Positions 33,720 to 41,471 of a stretch of 64,000 nt of DNA are shown here, piece after piece (position 1 is the first letter of the stretch; each line of letters starts with the position of its first letter). Source of the DNA: Brevibacillus brevis. GTDB taxonomy: Bacteria > Bacillota > Bacilli > Brevibacillales > Brevibacillaceae. The stretch spans positions 5,383,501 through 5,447,500 of the forward strand of contig NZ_CP134050.1 in assembly GCF_031583145.1 (NCBI RefSeq), written 5' to 3'. Under the pieces are notes generated by a model. That model worked only from the letters and a program-made list of their open reading frames with translations, had not been told where the DNA came from and did no database searches. Made by a program: the position numbers and the translations under genes.

Positions 33720-34568
33720 TTATTCATCGACTCCATTGGATCGGCTGATTCGATTCTGCCGTAAGCTGCGCGGCCCCCATACCCCGTCGTTTAGCCATGG
33801 CTTCGCCAGAGAGCGCGCAGGCGGAATGATCCGTATTTCCAGTCGCGGACTAATCCCTTGCCTATCGATCCCTTCCATCCTTTCCCTGGCCCTCTTCACC
33901 CAGCCCCTGGCAGCAGGGCTCAAATAACCATGTGAACCCTCCAGTTTTTTGACCGCAGCGAGCAAGGCTTCTTGCTCCTCCTGATGCGCTTTGTCCGGCT
34001 GCCATCCGGTATCGGCCATCAGGATACTCAACAACTTACGCTTTTGTTCCAGGATGCGGAAAAGTTCATCGAGCTGCTGAAACATGCTATCCCCCAGCTG
34101 CTCGACTCCCTCCTTAAGCGGCTCGGACGAGACAGCTTGCGAAACCAGAGAAAGGACTCCCTCCCCCAGGGAGACCGCTGCCGCCAGCGCCTGTTGGCAT
34201 GCTTCGTACAGCAGCCGGGCCATGTCAAACGATTCCCAATCCTTGACTCTCGACTGTATAAACGGCAGCAGTCTCCGTATTCGAACAAGAGAGATCCAGT
34301 GTTTAAAAAGGATGGCATCCATTACTTGATTTACAATCTCGATCCCTGCTTGAATTTGTGTCAGCCTTTCTTCAAGCAGCTGCTTATCCGGCGACAGCAG
34401 TGCGAAACGCATCTGGCGTGACAGAGAATACGTCAACGCTGTCAGAGCGTTTTCCGCAGCAAGTCCGGACTCAGCCAAACGCTTGTATCCGTCATGAGGT
34501 GCTTTTCGCCCTCGCTGCCAGATCCAATCCCTTGCATCCCCATATAGCCCGGACCTGTCAGTTGTCAT
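33720..34568 (-). CDS. Helical protein of unknown function, coupled to 34558 gene
   Basis: 282 residues from ATG 34568, whose start overlaps the stop of the upstream gene by 11 nt, indicating coupled translation; the longer frame upstream would overlap that gene by 257 nt. Predicted largely alpha-helical (LAAENALTALTYSLSRQMRFALL, LLYEACQQALAAAVSLGEGVL, QLDELFRILEQKRKLLSIL). The C-terminus is basic and Pro/Arg-rich. No known domain recognised. Confidence 0.6.
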   Translation of the reverse strand: MTTDRSGLYGDARDWIWQRGRKAPHDGYKRLAESGLAAENALTALTYSLSRQMRFALLSPDKQLLEERLTQIQAGIEIVNQVMDAILFKHWISLVRIRRLLPFIQSRVKDWESFDMARLLYEACQQALAAAVSLGEGVLSLVSQAVSSEPLKEGVEQLGDSMFQQLDELFRILEQKRKLLSILMADTGWQPDKAHQEEQEALLAAVKKLEGSHGYLSPAARGWVKRARERMEGIDRQGISPRLEIRIIPPARSLAKPWLNDGVWGPRSLRQNRISRSNGVDE

Positions 34569-34932
34569 TTTCTTCTGTGGACTCAGCCACGTCCTCATTC
34601 TCGACGACTTTGTCCATTTCTTTGTACGGAGCGGGTTCCCTGCCTGCGCTGTTGCTTTCCAGCTCCAAAACATGATCCAATCGAAACTGAAGAAGGATTT
34701 GTTTGCTGACAATGCTGCGGAGCATCCGTTCGACACTCTGGTTGACACGGAGGAATTCCTCGAGGCTGACATCTTCTCTTTCCAGGAACCGCTGTATTTT
34801 TTCCCCCTCCGCATTCATGAGCTGAGACAAGCTCATTTCTTCCATGGCAATCGATGTTAACAGCAAATGAATGACTTCACTCCGTTCCAGCTTCATGAGA
34901 GGGGCAAGATCCGTTAAATCGGAAAGCGTCAT
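34558..34932 (-). CDS. Small spore-former protein with SIAxEE/NAEGEK motif
   Basis: 124 residues from ATG 34932 (GGAGGG about 9 nt upstream). The segment LLLTSIAMEEMSLSQLMNAEGEKIQRFL then LEEFLRVNQSVERMLRSIVSKQILLQFRL resembles a recurring domain in endospore formers (SIALEE...HIINAEGEK type), often next to exosporium or collagen-like genes. Acidic C-terminal tail. That link to spores is family recollection, not shown here. Forms a two-gene unit with 33720-34568. Confidence 0.65.
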   Translation of the reverse strand: MTLSDLTDLAPLMKLERSEVIHLLLTSIAMEEMSLSQLMNAEGEKIQRFLEREDVSLEEFLRVNQSVERMLRSIVSKQILLQFRLDHVLELESNSAGREPAPYKEMDKVVENEDVAESTEENDN

Positions 34933-35289
34933 CGCCACAACCCTCCATTTCCAGTATGTAGTCCACTCCACAGTCTGGAGTACGTTTCCAAAACTCTACC
35001 ACCATTCTATTTCCGGGAGCTGACCTTTATGTATGAGGTATTTCTTCTGTCTGCCACAGTGGTTCAGGCCGGTTGGCACGTACAAATGGAGCGAACGGTA
35101 CGGGGCCATTTTCGATCAGGTGCCTCATGAGGTGAGGGAAAGAGATGTTTGTGTCATATAAACTAACACATAACCAACAAGTTCACGTTTTTTCTATTCA
35201 AAAAATCAAATGTTGTAAATATATCCGCTATTCATGTAAGATTAAATAACATAAACATAACGTTATGAGATGGAGGAGGAATCAGTCGC
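34933..35289. other. 357-bp intergenic region upstream of the chemoreceptor gene
   Basis: No gene seen. The right half (35150-35280) is AT-rich and holds several promoter-like hexamers such as TTGTAA at 35213-35218 and TAAGAT 18 nt further on. No repeats or hairpins of note. Confidence 0.5.
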
Positions 35290-36690
35290 GTGGGGTTATT
35301 ACTGAAGATTGTCAATGCGTACAGAAATCCGGCTGCCCATGAATCGACGAATGGCCAGCTCATGACGGATGATATCGTGGTCGCCACGGACCGGCTGGAG
35401 TCGATTGTCGAGCGGATTTTCAACGAATCGGGGCGAATCGAGCAGGCCTCGGGCAACGTCCTGACGATGAGCGAAACGATCTTGCGCCACCAGACGGAAG
35501 CTGTGGACGGGGTCGAGGCTCTGAATCACTTCCTGCAGTCCGTGCGGCATCGGGCTGAGGATTCGTCGGCCCAGGCCAAGATCATGCGCGAGACCAATGC
35601 GTCTTTGGAGGAGGACTTGCGCCATGCGACTCAGGCATTGACCGACACCAGCGAGACATTCGCCAGCCTGACGGGCAGCACGCAGCGCACCTCTCAAGCG
35701 ATCTATTATCTGCTCGAACAGATGCAGCACATCGCCGAGATTCGGAACATGCTGAAAAACATGGTCGAGCAGACCAGCATGCTGGCCATGGACGCATCCA
35801 GCGAAGCGTCGCATGCGGGGGCGAACGGACAGACGTTTGCCGTCGCGGCCGGGAGCATCAAGGAGCTCGCAGACAGCGGCAAGCGCAGCCTGCTCGACAT
35901 CGACCTGCTCCTTCACAACATCCGGCAAGCCTCGCTGGAAGTGCTCGCCGTGTTGGACAAAAACCAGCAGCTGATTGCGTCAAACAAGGAAAAGCTGGAG
36001 GATAGCCATCGCTTTCTGAGCCAGGTGCAGGGACGATTTGACGTGCTGGAGCGCATCATTTCCGCCAACGAGGAGGCCTGCCTCGGACAGGTAGAGACGG
36101 TGCAAAAGATGGCCGGACAGCTGACCCAGCTCCTGAACAAATCGAAAGAAAGCACCCGGCTGGCAGCGGATGTGCAAACCATCTCCGCCGGCCAAAACAG
36201 CATCGTCAAACATTTGCTCGAGGCGAGCAAGCATCTCACGGATATTTCGGACGAATTTTCCGTCGTGGTCAAGCAGCGCAGCGAACACGTGGAGATCGTA
36301 GACAATCCCCAGTTCACCATCGATACGTTTGCCCAATGGAAAGGGACGATGGAAGCGTGGGCCGCGCAGGACGGCCTCTTGCAGTCGACGCCCGAAGAGC
36401 TGCAGGAATTGTTTCAAACATGGATCGAGAAAACGGCCGCCCTGGAGGCGGTCTGGCTCAACAACGCCGATGGCGATTTCCTGCACTCGCTTCCTCCCGC
36501 AGGCATTGTAAATGCCAAAAGGCGCCCCTGGTTTACCGGCGCCTTGCAGGATGGCTTCTACATTTCCGCTCCCTACCTCTCCGCGATTACCAAGAAGCCT
36601 TGCGTGACCATCTCCATCCGCGTCGCAGGCAAAGATGGCAGCCGCGGAGTGCTCGGCGCGGATATTCACTGCTTCGTTTCCGAAGAATGA
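35290..36690 (+). CDS. Soluble methyl-accepting-type chemoreceptor with C-terminal Cache-like domain
   Basis: 466 residues, GTG 35290 with GGAGGAGG 10 nt upstream. No TM helix. Residues about 30-330 are coiled coil with a diverged signalling tip: EQTSMLAMDASSEASHAGANGQTFAVAAGSIKELADSG corresponds to the canonical NLLALNAAIEAARAGE...FAVVA..IR.LA. Residues about 385-462 (VWLNNADGDFLHSLPP, KRRPWFTGALQDGFYISAPYLS, KKPCVTISIRV) match the core of a Cache/PDC ligand domain, here placed after the signalling domain and in the cytoplasm. Cache domains are normally extracytoplasmic and N-terminal. Confidence 0.82.
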   Translation: MGLLLKIVNAYRNPAAHESTNGQLMTDDIVVATDRLESIVERIFNESGRIEQASGNVLTMSETILRHQTEAVDGVEALNHFLQSVRHRAEDSSAQAKIMRETNASLEEDLRHATQALTDTSETFASLTGSTQRTSQAIYYLLEQMQHIAEIRNMLKNMVEQTSMLAMDASSEASHAGANGQTFAVAAGSIKELADSGKRSLLDIDLLLHNIRQASLEVLAVLDKNQQLIASNKEKLEDSHRFLSQVQGRFDVLERIISANEEACLGQVETVQKMAGQLTQLLNKSKESTRLAADVQTISAGQNSIVKHLLEASKHLTDISDEFSVVVKQRSEHVEIVDNPQFTIDTFAQWKGTMEAWAAQDGLLQSTPEELQELFQTWIEKTAALEAVWLNNADGDFLHSLPPAGIVNAKRRPWFTGALQDGFYISAPYLSAITKKPCVTISIRVAGKDGSRGVLGADIHCFVSEE

Positions 36691-36719
36691 CGGCCAGGCA
36701 GGCGGCCCGGTCGTCATTT
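36687..36719. terminator. Shared terminator between chemoreceptor and SDR genes
   Basis: ATGACGGCC (36687-36695) pairs with GGTCGTCAT (36709-36717), followed by T-run; genes are convergent. Confidence 0.65.
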
Positions 36720-36720
36720 T

Positions 36721-37623
36721 TCAGGACTCGACCATCGTACCGCCGTTTACATGAAGCACCTGTCCGGTCACATACCCGGAATCGTCGGACGCCAAATAGA
36801 CGTATGTAGGCGCCAGTTCAAACGGCTGCCCTGCCCTCTTCATCGGGGTTTCCGTCCCGAATTCCGACACCCGCTCCGCCGAGAAACTGGATACGATCAA
36901 CGGCGTCCAGATCGGACCAGGAGCCACCGCATTCACCCTGATTCCCTGCCCGACCAGATTGAGAGAAAGCGAACGGGTAAACGAGACGATCGCGCCCTTG
37001 GTCGAAGAGTAATCAATTAGCGTCTTTTCGCCTTGGTACGCCGTGACCGAAGCCGTGTTGATGATGGTGCATCCCGGCCGAAAGCACGGCAGCACCGCCT
37101 TTGTCATGTAAAAGAAGGAGAAGATGTTCGTGCGAAACGTATGCTCGAGCTGCTCGTTGGAAATGTCCAAAATGCTGTCCTGTGGATACTGGACGCCGCA
37201 ATTGTTGACGAGCACGTCGATTTTCCCAAAGTGAGCGAGGGTTTGTTCCACAACATACGTCGACGCGCGCGGATCCTGGAGATCGCAGGCAAGCGCCAGA
37301 CATCTTTGGCCCAACTGCTCCACCCGGCTCCGGGTCGCTTCCGCATCCACATGCTCATACAAGTAGACGATGACCACATCCGCCCCTTCCTTGGCAAACG
37401 CGATCGCCGTCGCCCTGCCGATCCCGCTGTCCCCTCCCGTGACAATCGCCACTTTTCCCCGCAGTTTGTTCGCGCCTGTGTACGAGGGATTTTCCGAGAT
37501 CGGCTGCGGCACCATAAGGTATTCGAGGCCCGGCTGGCGATCCTGATGCTGGGGCGGGAAGGACACCGGCGTTTCTTCGCATTTGGTGCGATACGCATAA
37601 TTCGGATAGACTGGATAATACAT
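36721..37623 (-). CDS. SDR-family oxidoreductase (YhdF/YhxC-like)
   Basis: 300 residues from ATG 37623. An N-terminal extension of about 45 residues (MYYPVYPNYAYRTKCEE, then PPQHQDRQPGLEYLM) precedes the Rossmann fold, as in the YhdF/YhxC/YgaD group. NAD(P) motif is VTGGDSGIGRATAIAF; active-site Ser in INTASVTAYQG and YxxxK in DYSSTKGAIV; VNAVAPGPIWTPL is the usual Asn-Pro-Gly region. Members are induced by stress or in spores; substrate unknown. An AGAGGAG lies 12 nt upstream. Confidence 0.9.
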   Translation of the reverse strand: MYYPVYPNYAYRTKCEETPVSFPPQHQDRQPGLEYLMVPQPISENPSYTGANKLRGKVAIVTGGDSGIGRATAIAFAKEGADVVIVYLYEHVDAEATRSRVEQLGQRCLALACDLQDPRASTYVVEQTLAHFGKIDVLVNNCGVQYPQDSILDISNEQLEHTFRTNIFSFFYMTKAVLPCFRPGCTIINTASVTAYQGEKTLIDYSSTKGAIVSFTRSLSLNLVGQGIRVNAVAPGPIWTPLIVSSFSAERVSEFGTETPMKRAGQPFELAPTYVYLASDDSGYVTGQVLHVNGGTMVES

Positions 37624-37671
37624 GGGACGTACGCTCTCCTCTCTAATCGGCAATGCTACCACCCAATGTAT

Positions 37672-37794
37672 TCACAGCCCCATATTCGTGACACCAGCCC
37701 AACTGGGCCAGACGAACTCATATATCATTCGCAATGGCTTCATCATTTCCGCACGTCTCTTCCCGCCGCACGTTGCAGCGCTGCTTGGCGGCAT
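37672..37794 (-). CDS. Possible 40-residue protein upstream of the SDR gene
   Basis: ATG 37794 has AGAGGAG 6 nt upstream and the frame ends 49 nt before the SDR start. Peptide: Cys/Lys/Arg N-terminal half (MPPSSAATCGGKRRAEMM) and a Trp-containing hydrophobic end (IYEFVWPSWAG). No homology recognised; may be a real small protein or leader. Confidence 0.35.
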   Translation of the reverse strand: MPPSSAATCGGKRRAEMMKPLRMIYEFVWPSWAGVTNMGL

Positions 37795-37896
37795 TGCTTG
37801 CTCCTCTAACCGGCACAGCCCTTCCCCGACATAGCTGATCTCGCTTTCCTTGATAGAACAATTTCCTTCCAATCAAACCGGGAATAGACCCTCCAG

Positions 37897-37972
37897 TTAT
37901 CCACAGATTGTTGAGAAATCTGTGCATAAGACTGTTGTTTCTGTGGGTATTCCCTTAATAAGCTGTGGATAT
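37897..37972. promoter_or_regulatory. DnaA-box-like cluster 1
   Basis: TTATCCACA (37897-37905) and TGTGCATAA (37921-37929) both fit the DnaA box TTATnCACA; TGTGGGTAT (37942) and TGTGGATAT (37964) are near matches. The first two also form an inverted repeat with 13-nt arms (one mismatch). Situated in the 366-bp region between the SDR start and the amidase stop, otherwise without a confident gene. Confidence 0.5.
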
Positions 37973-37989
37973 TATTCAATCAAAATTTT

Positions 37990-38850
37990 TTATCCGGAAC
38001 TTGGCGTTGTTTTCACCAGCCGGACGGTTCTGCTCTCCTGCTCCCACTCCACCTGCATATCCAGCAAGGCTGCCAGCTCTCTCGTCGCGCTGTATGCCGT
38101 CCCGTTTTCAATCGTCACAGGCAGCGCCTTTCCGTTCACCGTCACTTTCTTGGGTCCGGCGTCCCACTCCACTTTTCCCCCCGCCGCTTCCGCTACTGCG
38201 CGGACTGGCAGGTACGAAACGCCCGCCCGCAGACGGCCTTTTACGGGCAGCGTCACCTGAATATCACAGTTATCCACATCCACCTGTGATTTTTGTGCAT
38301 AACCTGTTAGTAAGCTGTGGACACCCTTTTTGAACTGTTCCCACGCTTCCGCCGCGTTTTGTCCCACGTACTTTTGCGCGTAGTCATCCGATGCGAAGAA
38401 GGCCGGGCAGTTTTTTCCCGTGATGTCATAGTGCCGCCAAAGCTTGTCCACCCCCCACCCGTACCGATGGAGAATATCTGCCGCAAGCTCCAGTGTGTTG
38501 CGGTACATCGCCCGGAAATCCCCGTCTGCATTGACGCACATCTCGATGCCGATCGTGCAGTTGTTCGGGTAGGAACTGAGCCGCTCCAGGGCAGCGGGCT
38601 TGTACGACTGGGCTCCGACGTGGTACCCCATTTCATTTTCCGGCAGGCAGCGCACGATCTGCTTGTCGCAGACGATGTAGTGCGCGCTGGCCACCGTGGT
38701 CGGGCGGTTGAAGTAGTTGCGGTTGGCGATGGCATTGGCGCCCTTGCCTTCATTGGCCGTCCAATGGATCACCAGTCCCCGGGGAGTGATCCGTGTCCCC
38801 GGTCTGGCGTTTGGATTGGTCAGGAGCATTTCCGTAATCTGCAAAGTCAT
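37990..38850 (-). CDS. N-acetylmuramoyl-L-alanine amidase (tailocin endolysin)
   Basis: 286 residues. Amidase_2 domain: GLVIHWTANEG and SAHYIVCDKQIVRCLPENEMGYHVG with Zn-binding histidines, GIEMCVNADGD with the catalytic Glu, and RHYDITGKNCPAFF with the third Zn ligand. A C-terminal copper-amine-oxidase-type stalk domain (about 205-280; VSYLPVRAVAEAAGGKVEWDAGPKKVTVNG) replaces the usual SH3 or LysM binding domain. It cleaves the peptide-glycan bond and would release tail particles after holin action. Start ATGA overlaps the holin stop. Confidence 0.92.
   Translation of the reverse strand: MTLQITEMLLTNPNARPGTRITPRGLVIHWTANEGKGANAIANRNYFNRPTTVASAHYIVCDKQIVRCLPENEMGYHVGAQSYKPAALERLSSYPNNCTIGIEMCVNADGDFRAMYRNTLELAADILHRYGWGVDKLWRHYDITGKNCPAFFASDDYAQKYVGQNAAEAWEQFKKGVHSLLTGYAQKSQVDVDNCDIQVTLPVKGRLRAGVSYLPVRAVAEAAGGKVEWDAGPKKVTVNGKALPVTIENGTAYSATRELAALLDMQVEWEQESRTVRLVKTTPSSG
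38270..38323. promoter_or_regulatory. DnaA-box-like cluster 2, inside the amidase gene
   Basis: TTATCCACA (38270-38278) and TGTGCATAA (38294-38302), start to start 24 nt, exactly as in cluster 1; TGTGGACA follows at 38316. Flanking words (CCACAGCTTA and TAA after it on the minus strand) are also shared with cluster 1. Confidence 0.45.
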
Positions 38851-39311
38851 TTCCCTTCTTTCTGCTTCATGGCCCGTTCGGTCTTGGCCTTGATCTCGGT
38901 CTCGACCAGATTGACGATCGCTTTCGGCACCGGCCAGCCCGCCCGATGCGCATTCGCCGTCAAACTGTTCCAGGTGTGATAAATGAGCCCGAATGTCACT
39001 CCGTAAAAAAGAAACCCCGGCGTCGCCATCACGCGGTCAAGCAGGTTGGCAAGCGCGGGAAGGGCCAGGAAAAACATCGTGCGCGGCAGACGGCTCAGTC
39101 CGTATTCGGACGAGTAGGTCTTGTCCTGCTTCTTGGCCGCCTGAATCCCCGTGACCCAATCCAGCGCCGTGCAAACCAACAGGACAACCAGAATGTCGGC
39201 GCGCCCGGTTCCGTAGAAGTAATGAAAAACGGGAGCGACGACCGCCCCCGTGGTCGCGGCCCACCCGTGCGCCGGTGTCACCGCGTGCTCTACGCTTTGC
39301 CAAAATTTCAT
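38847..39311 (-). CDS. Phage-type holin (holin_4 family)
   Basis: 154 residues with three to four hydrophobic segments (WAATTGAVVAPVFHYFYG, ILVVLLVCTALDWVTGIQAA, MFFLALPALANLLD, FLFYGVTFGLIYHTW) and the family motif LDWVTGIQAAKK. The charged tail ends KAKTERAMKQKEGK. AAGGGAG precedes ATG 39311. It forms the lysis pair with the overlapping amidase gene. Confidence 0.9.
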   Translation of the reverse strand: MKFWQSVEHAVTPAHGWAATTGAVVAPVFHYFYGTGRADILVVLLVCTALDWVTGIQAAKKQDKTYSSEYGLSRLPRTMFFLALPALANLLDRVMATPGFLFYGVTFGLIYHTWNSLTANAHRAGWPVPKAIVNLVETEIKAKTERAMKQKEGK

Positions 39312-39344
39312 GTGCTCATCTCCCTTCTCACCCCCTTGGGGTAA

Positions 39345-39373
39345 ATATGAAAAGCCTCGTTAGGAACGAGGCT
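39345..39373 (-). terminator. Hairpin terminator upstream of the holin gene
   Basis: AGCCTCGTT (39353-39361) pairs with AACGAGGCT (39365-39373). On the minus strand TTTTCATATTT follows. It would stop transcripts arriving from the IS1182 element before the lysis genes. Confidence 0.65.
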
Positions 39374-39412
39374 GGTTGTCAGTCTTGGTGTCATTTAGAT
39401 TGGACGCCTTTC

Positions 39413-40969
39413 TAGAAGTCCGGTGATTTAAGTCAGTTGTATCCGTCTCTTCGGCATGAAAAAAGAGGAAAACAACCCAACCAACGCCGAAATGAGCAGG
39501 TCCGACACCGCCTCCATCATCACGGATTTCGGTTTTGGACATGCCGAAATACCGGTTTGGGGTCGTTTCTTCTTAAACCGGCATAGTTTTTTCAGATTTT
39601 GAACGATTGCCGTGAGCAGTGCCTGCTCCTGCATGCAATCCAGGCCGCGGCTCCGCGCGCGACCCAGGCCATGCGCGACTTTGCTTTCGGCAAACACATG
39701 CTCGCACCGCGTCCGTAACTTTTGCAGATGACGGTAAGAACCCTTGAGCTGAATTTGTTTGGCTTTGTTGCGGATTTGGATTTCTCGGATTTTGGCCAGA
39801 CGCTTGCGTTGTTTCTTCGGATCGTTCGTTTGGCGTTTCCAAGTCGGTACATCTTCCAGTGCCAGGTTGCGAAGCGAAACCAGAGGAATAATCCCTTGCT
39901 CGAACAGCGCTTGCAGATAATCTGTCGTACCGTAGGCTTTATCGGCAGAAAGCGTGCGAATCCGGATTTGCGGATGGGCAAAACGGATCGCGGCCAGCTG
40001 TTGCAAGCTCGTCTCGCGTTCAGCCGTTCCGGACGCGATGCTCGCTTGCGTAGACAGAATGACGCCGGATTTGACATCCGTCACATGATGCACCAAATAC
40101 CGCAAATGCGCTTCCTGACCGTTGCTCTTTTTGTACAAGCGAGCATCCGGGTCCGTCACGCTGCGGTAGGTCTTGTTCGAGAACCTTTTGCCATGAAAAT
40201 CTTCATGTGTCGCTTCGTCTTCCAGACGCCGTTCTGTTCGCGTGGGCGGTGCGGGCGGCCGTCTGTCATCATCGGAATCAGCGGCGTCACCTTCGGGTTG
40301 CTCGTCTTGCCGGGCCATGCGAGCCAGGTAGTCTTCAATCGACTCCACAGGTGCCAGAGTGATTTCTTTCAAGCTGTGGATAGAAGCGTTGGCGCGTACT
40401 TGGGAACCGTCGACTCCCGCATCTACATCGGGTTGGACCAGTCCGGCGGCGATGCACTGATCGACGACATGTTTCATGAGCGTGTCGAAAATACCGTGTT
40501 TTCGCCACAATTTCCGGGTCTTCACCAAGGTCGTCCGATCCGGCAGGGACGGCCTGGATGGATCCGGGCGCAAGACGGATTCGAAATCCAGTCCGCAAAA
40601 CCACAAGTAGCCCCCATGCATGGGCAACAGTTGATACAATTCCCGTTCGGAATGGTTGAACAAATACGAAAGCAGCATGAGTCGAACCATCCGCTCCGGG
40701 TCAGCCGCCGGGCGTCCGGTACGTTCCGTATACAGCGGCGCCACCCAATCATGGACGATGGAAAAATCAAGCGCTTCGTTCAGTTGGCGCAAGATGTGCT
40801 TTTTCGGTACGAGTTCATCCATATCCACAAATTGGAACATCTGAGGCTGGATAGCCGATGACTTATAGGCTTTCATGTTCAATCACTCTTTCGATCATCG
40901 TGTTACGATATAAATTCGACAAACCCGTGATAAAGGCCTGCTTACGCGGACTTTTTCACCGGACTTCTA
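39413..40969 (-). mobile_element. IS1182-family insertion sequence
   Basis: 1557-bp element bounded by perfect 14-bp inverted repeats: TAGAAGTCCGGTGA (39413-39426) and its complement (40956-40969). It contains one intact transposase gene. No target-site duplication is obvious in the immediate flanks. It lies between the tail fibre genes and the lysis genes of the tailocin locus. Confidence 0.92.
39428..40876 (-). CDS. IS1182-family DDE transposase
   Basis: 482 residues from ATG 40876 (GAGTGAT upstream; a TTG lies 6 nt earlier). N-terminal IS1182-type region (VPKKHILRQLNEALDFSIVHDWVAPLYTERTGRP), then catalytic segments VDGSQVRANASIHS (first Asp), LSADKAYGTTDYLQALFEQGIIPLVSLR (second Asp) and RTRCEHVFAESKVAHGLGRARSRG (Glu region). 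No frameshift or stop, so it may be active. Confidence 0.92.
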   Translation of the reverse strand: MKAYKSSAIQPQMFQFVDMDELVPKKHILRQLNEALDFSIVHDWVAPLYTERTGRPAADPERMVRLMLLSYLFNHSERELYQLLPMHGGYLWFCGLDFESVLRPDPSRPSLPDRTTLVKTRKLWRKHGIFDTLMKHVVDQCIAAGLVQPDVDAGVDGSQVRANASIHSLKEITLAPVESIEDYLARMARQDEQPEGDAADSDDDRRPPAPPTRTERRLEDEATHEDFHGKRFSNKTYRSVTDPDARLYKKSNGQEAHLRYLVHHVTDVKSGVILSTQASIASGTAERETSLQQLAAIRFAHPQIRIRTLSADKAYGTTDYLQALFEQGIIPLVSLRNLALEDVPTWKRQTNDPKKQRKRLAKIREIQIRNKAKQIQLKGSYRHLQKLRTRCEHVFAESKVAHGLGRARSRGLDCMQEQALLTAIVQNLKKLCRFKKKRPQTGISACPKPKSVMMEAVSDLLISALVGLFSSFFMPKRRIQLT

Positions 40970-41163
40970 AATGTTGCGAGAAAAGGCGTTTACACTCACA
41001 GAGATGTCTTACTTGTCCCCAGTCAGCGTACCTCCGCATCGCTTTTTACCGCTGGTTGCCAACCAGCCGTACACCAACAAAGGCGTGATGAACTGCTACA
41101 ATTTGTGCTACATAGTCGCTGCATGACATCAACTCTTTTTAGATCGCGAGCCAAACTCCCAGA
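40970..41163. other. Short segment between IS1182 and the tail gene cluster
   Basis: No convincing gene. A 51-codon plus-strand frame (40972-41127) lacks a ribosome site. The base composition and lack of features suggest leftover phage sequence from before the insertion. Confidence 0.4.
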
Positions 41164-41280
41164 TTAAAGCATCGTGTTTTGAATATCGAGCCTTGCCTGC
41201 ACTTCCTCCCGGAGATTGGCCGGTACCTGATCAATGGTCCGGCGCCCGGCTATCACCAGATTGTAGTAAATCGTTGCCAT
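41164..41280 (-). CDS. CD1375-like small phage protein
   Basis: 38 residues: ATG 41278-41280, stop 41164-41166. Sequence features MATIYYNLVIAGRRTIDQVP then ANLREEVQARL match the short CD1375-type proteins found between fibre and holin genes in tail loci of Gram-positive phages (family recollection). Its ATG overlaps the preceding stop (TAATG), so it is translationally coupled. Confidence 0.75.
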   Translation of the reverse strand: MATIYYNLVIAGRRTIDQVPANLREEVQARLDIQNTML

Positions 41281-41471
41281 TATGCGGTTCCTCCGATCTG
41301 TTCTTTGAGGGCGAGCAGCTCTTCATAGACCTGGGCTGTGGCTTCCATGATGTTCAGCTTGTCTTCCTTCTCCGCAGCCAGCTCCCTTTCCAGCCGTGCG
41401 ATTTTCTGCTCCGGGGACTCTTGCTGTTCCTCCCGAATCACTGAGATCGGCGTACGGTCCTGAAATTTCAT
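41280..41471 (-). CDS. Small coiled-coil tail-locus protein
   Basis: 63 residues from ATG 41471, overlapping the fibre gene stop (TGATG). Strongly helical and charged (SPEQKIARLERELAAEKEDKLNIMEATAQVYEELLALKEQI), suggesting a coiled coil. Position corresponds to XkdW in PBSX. Possibly a fibre chaperone or assembly factor (inference). Confidence 0.75.
   Translation of the reverse strand: MKFQDRTPISVIREEQQESPEQKIARLERELAAEKEDKLNIMEATAQVYEELLALKEQIGGTA

Noticed and set aside
40858-41127. Plus-strand frames next to the IS1182 end
   Set aside because: No ribosome site, overlap the transposase 5' end or contain no recognisable protein.
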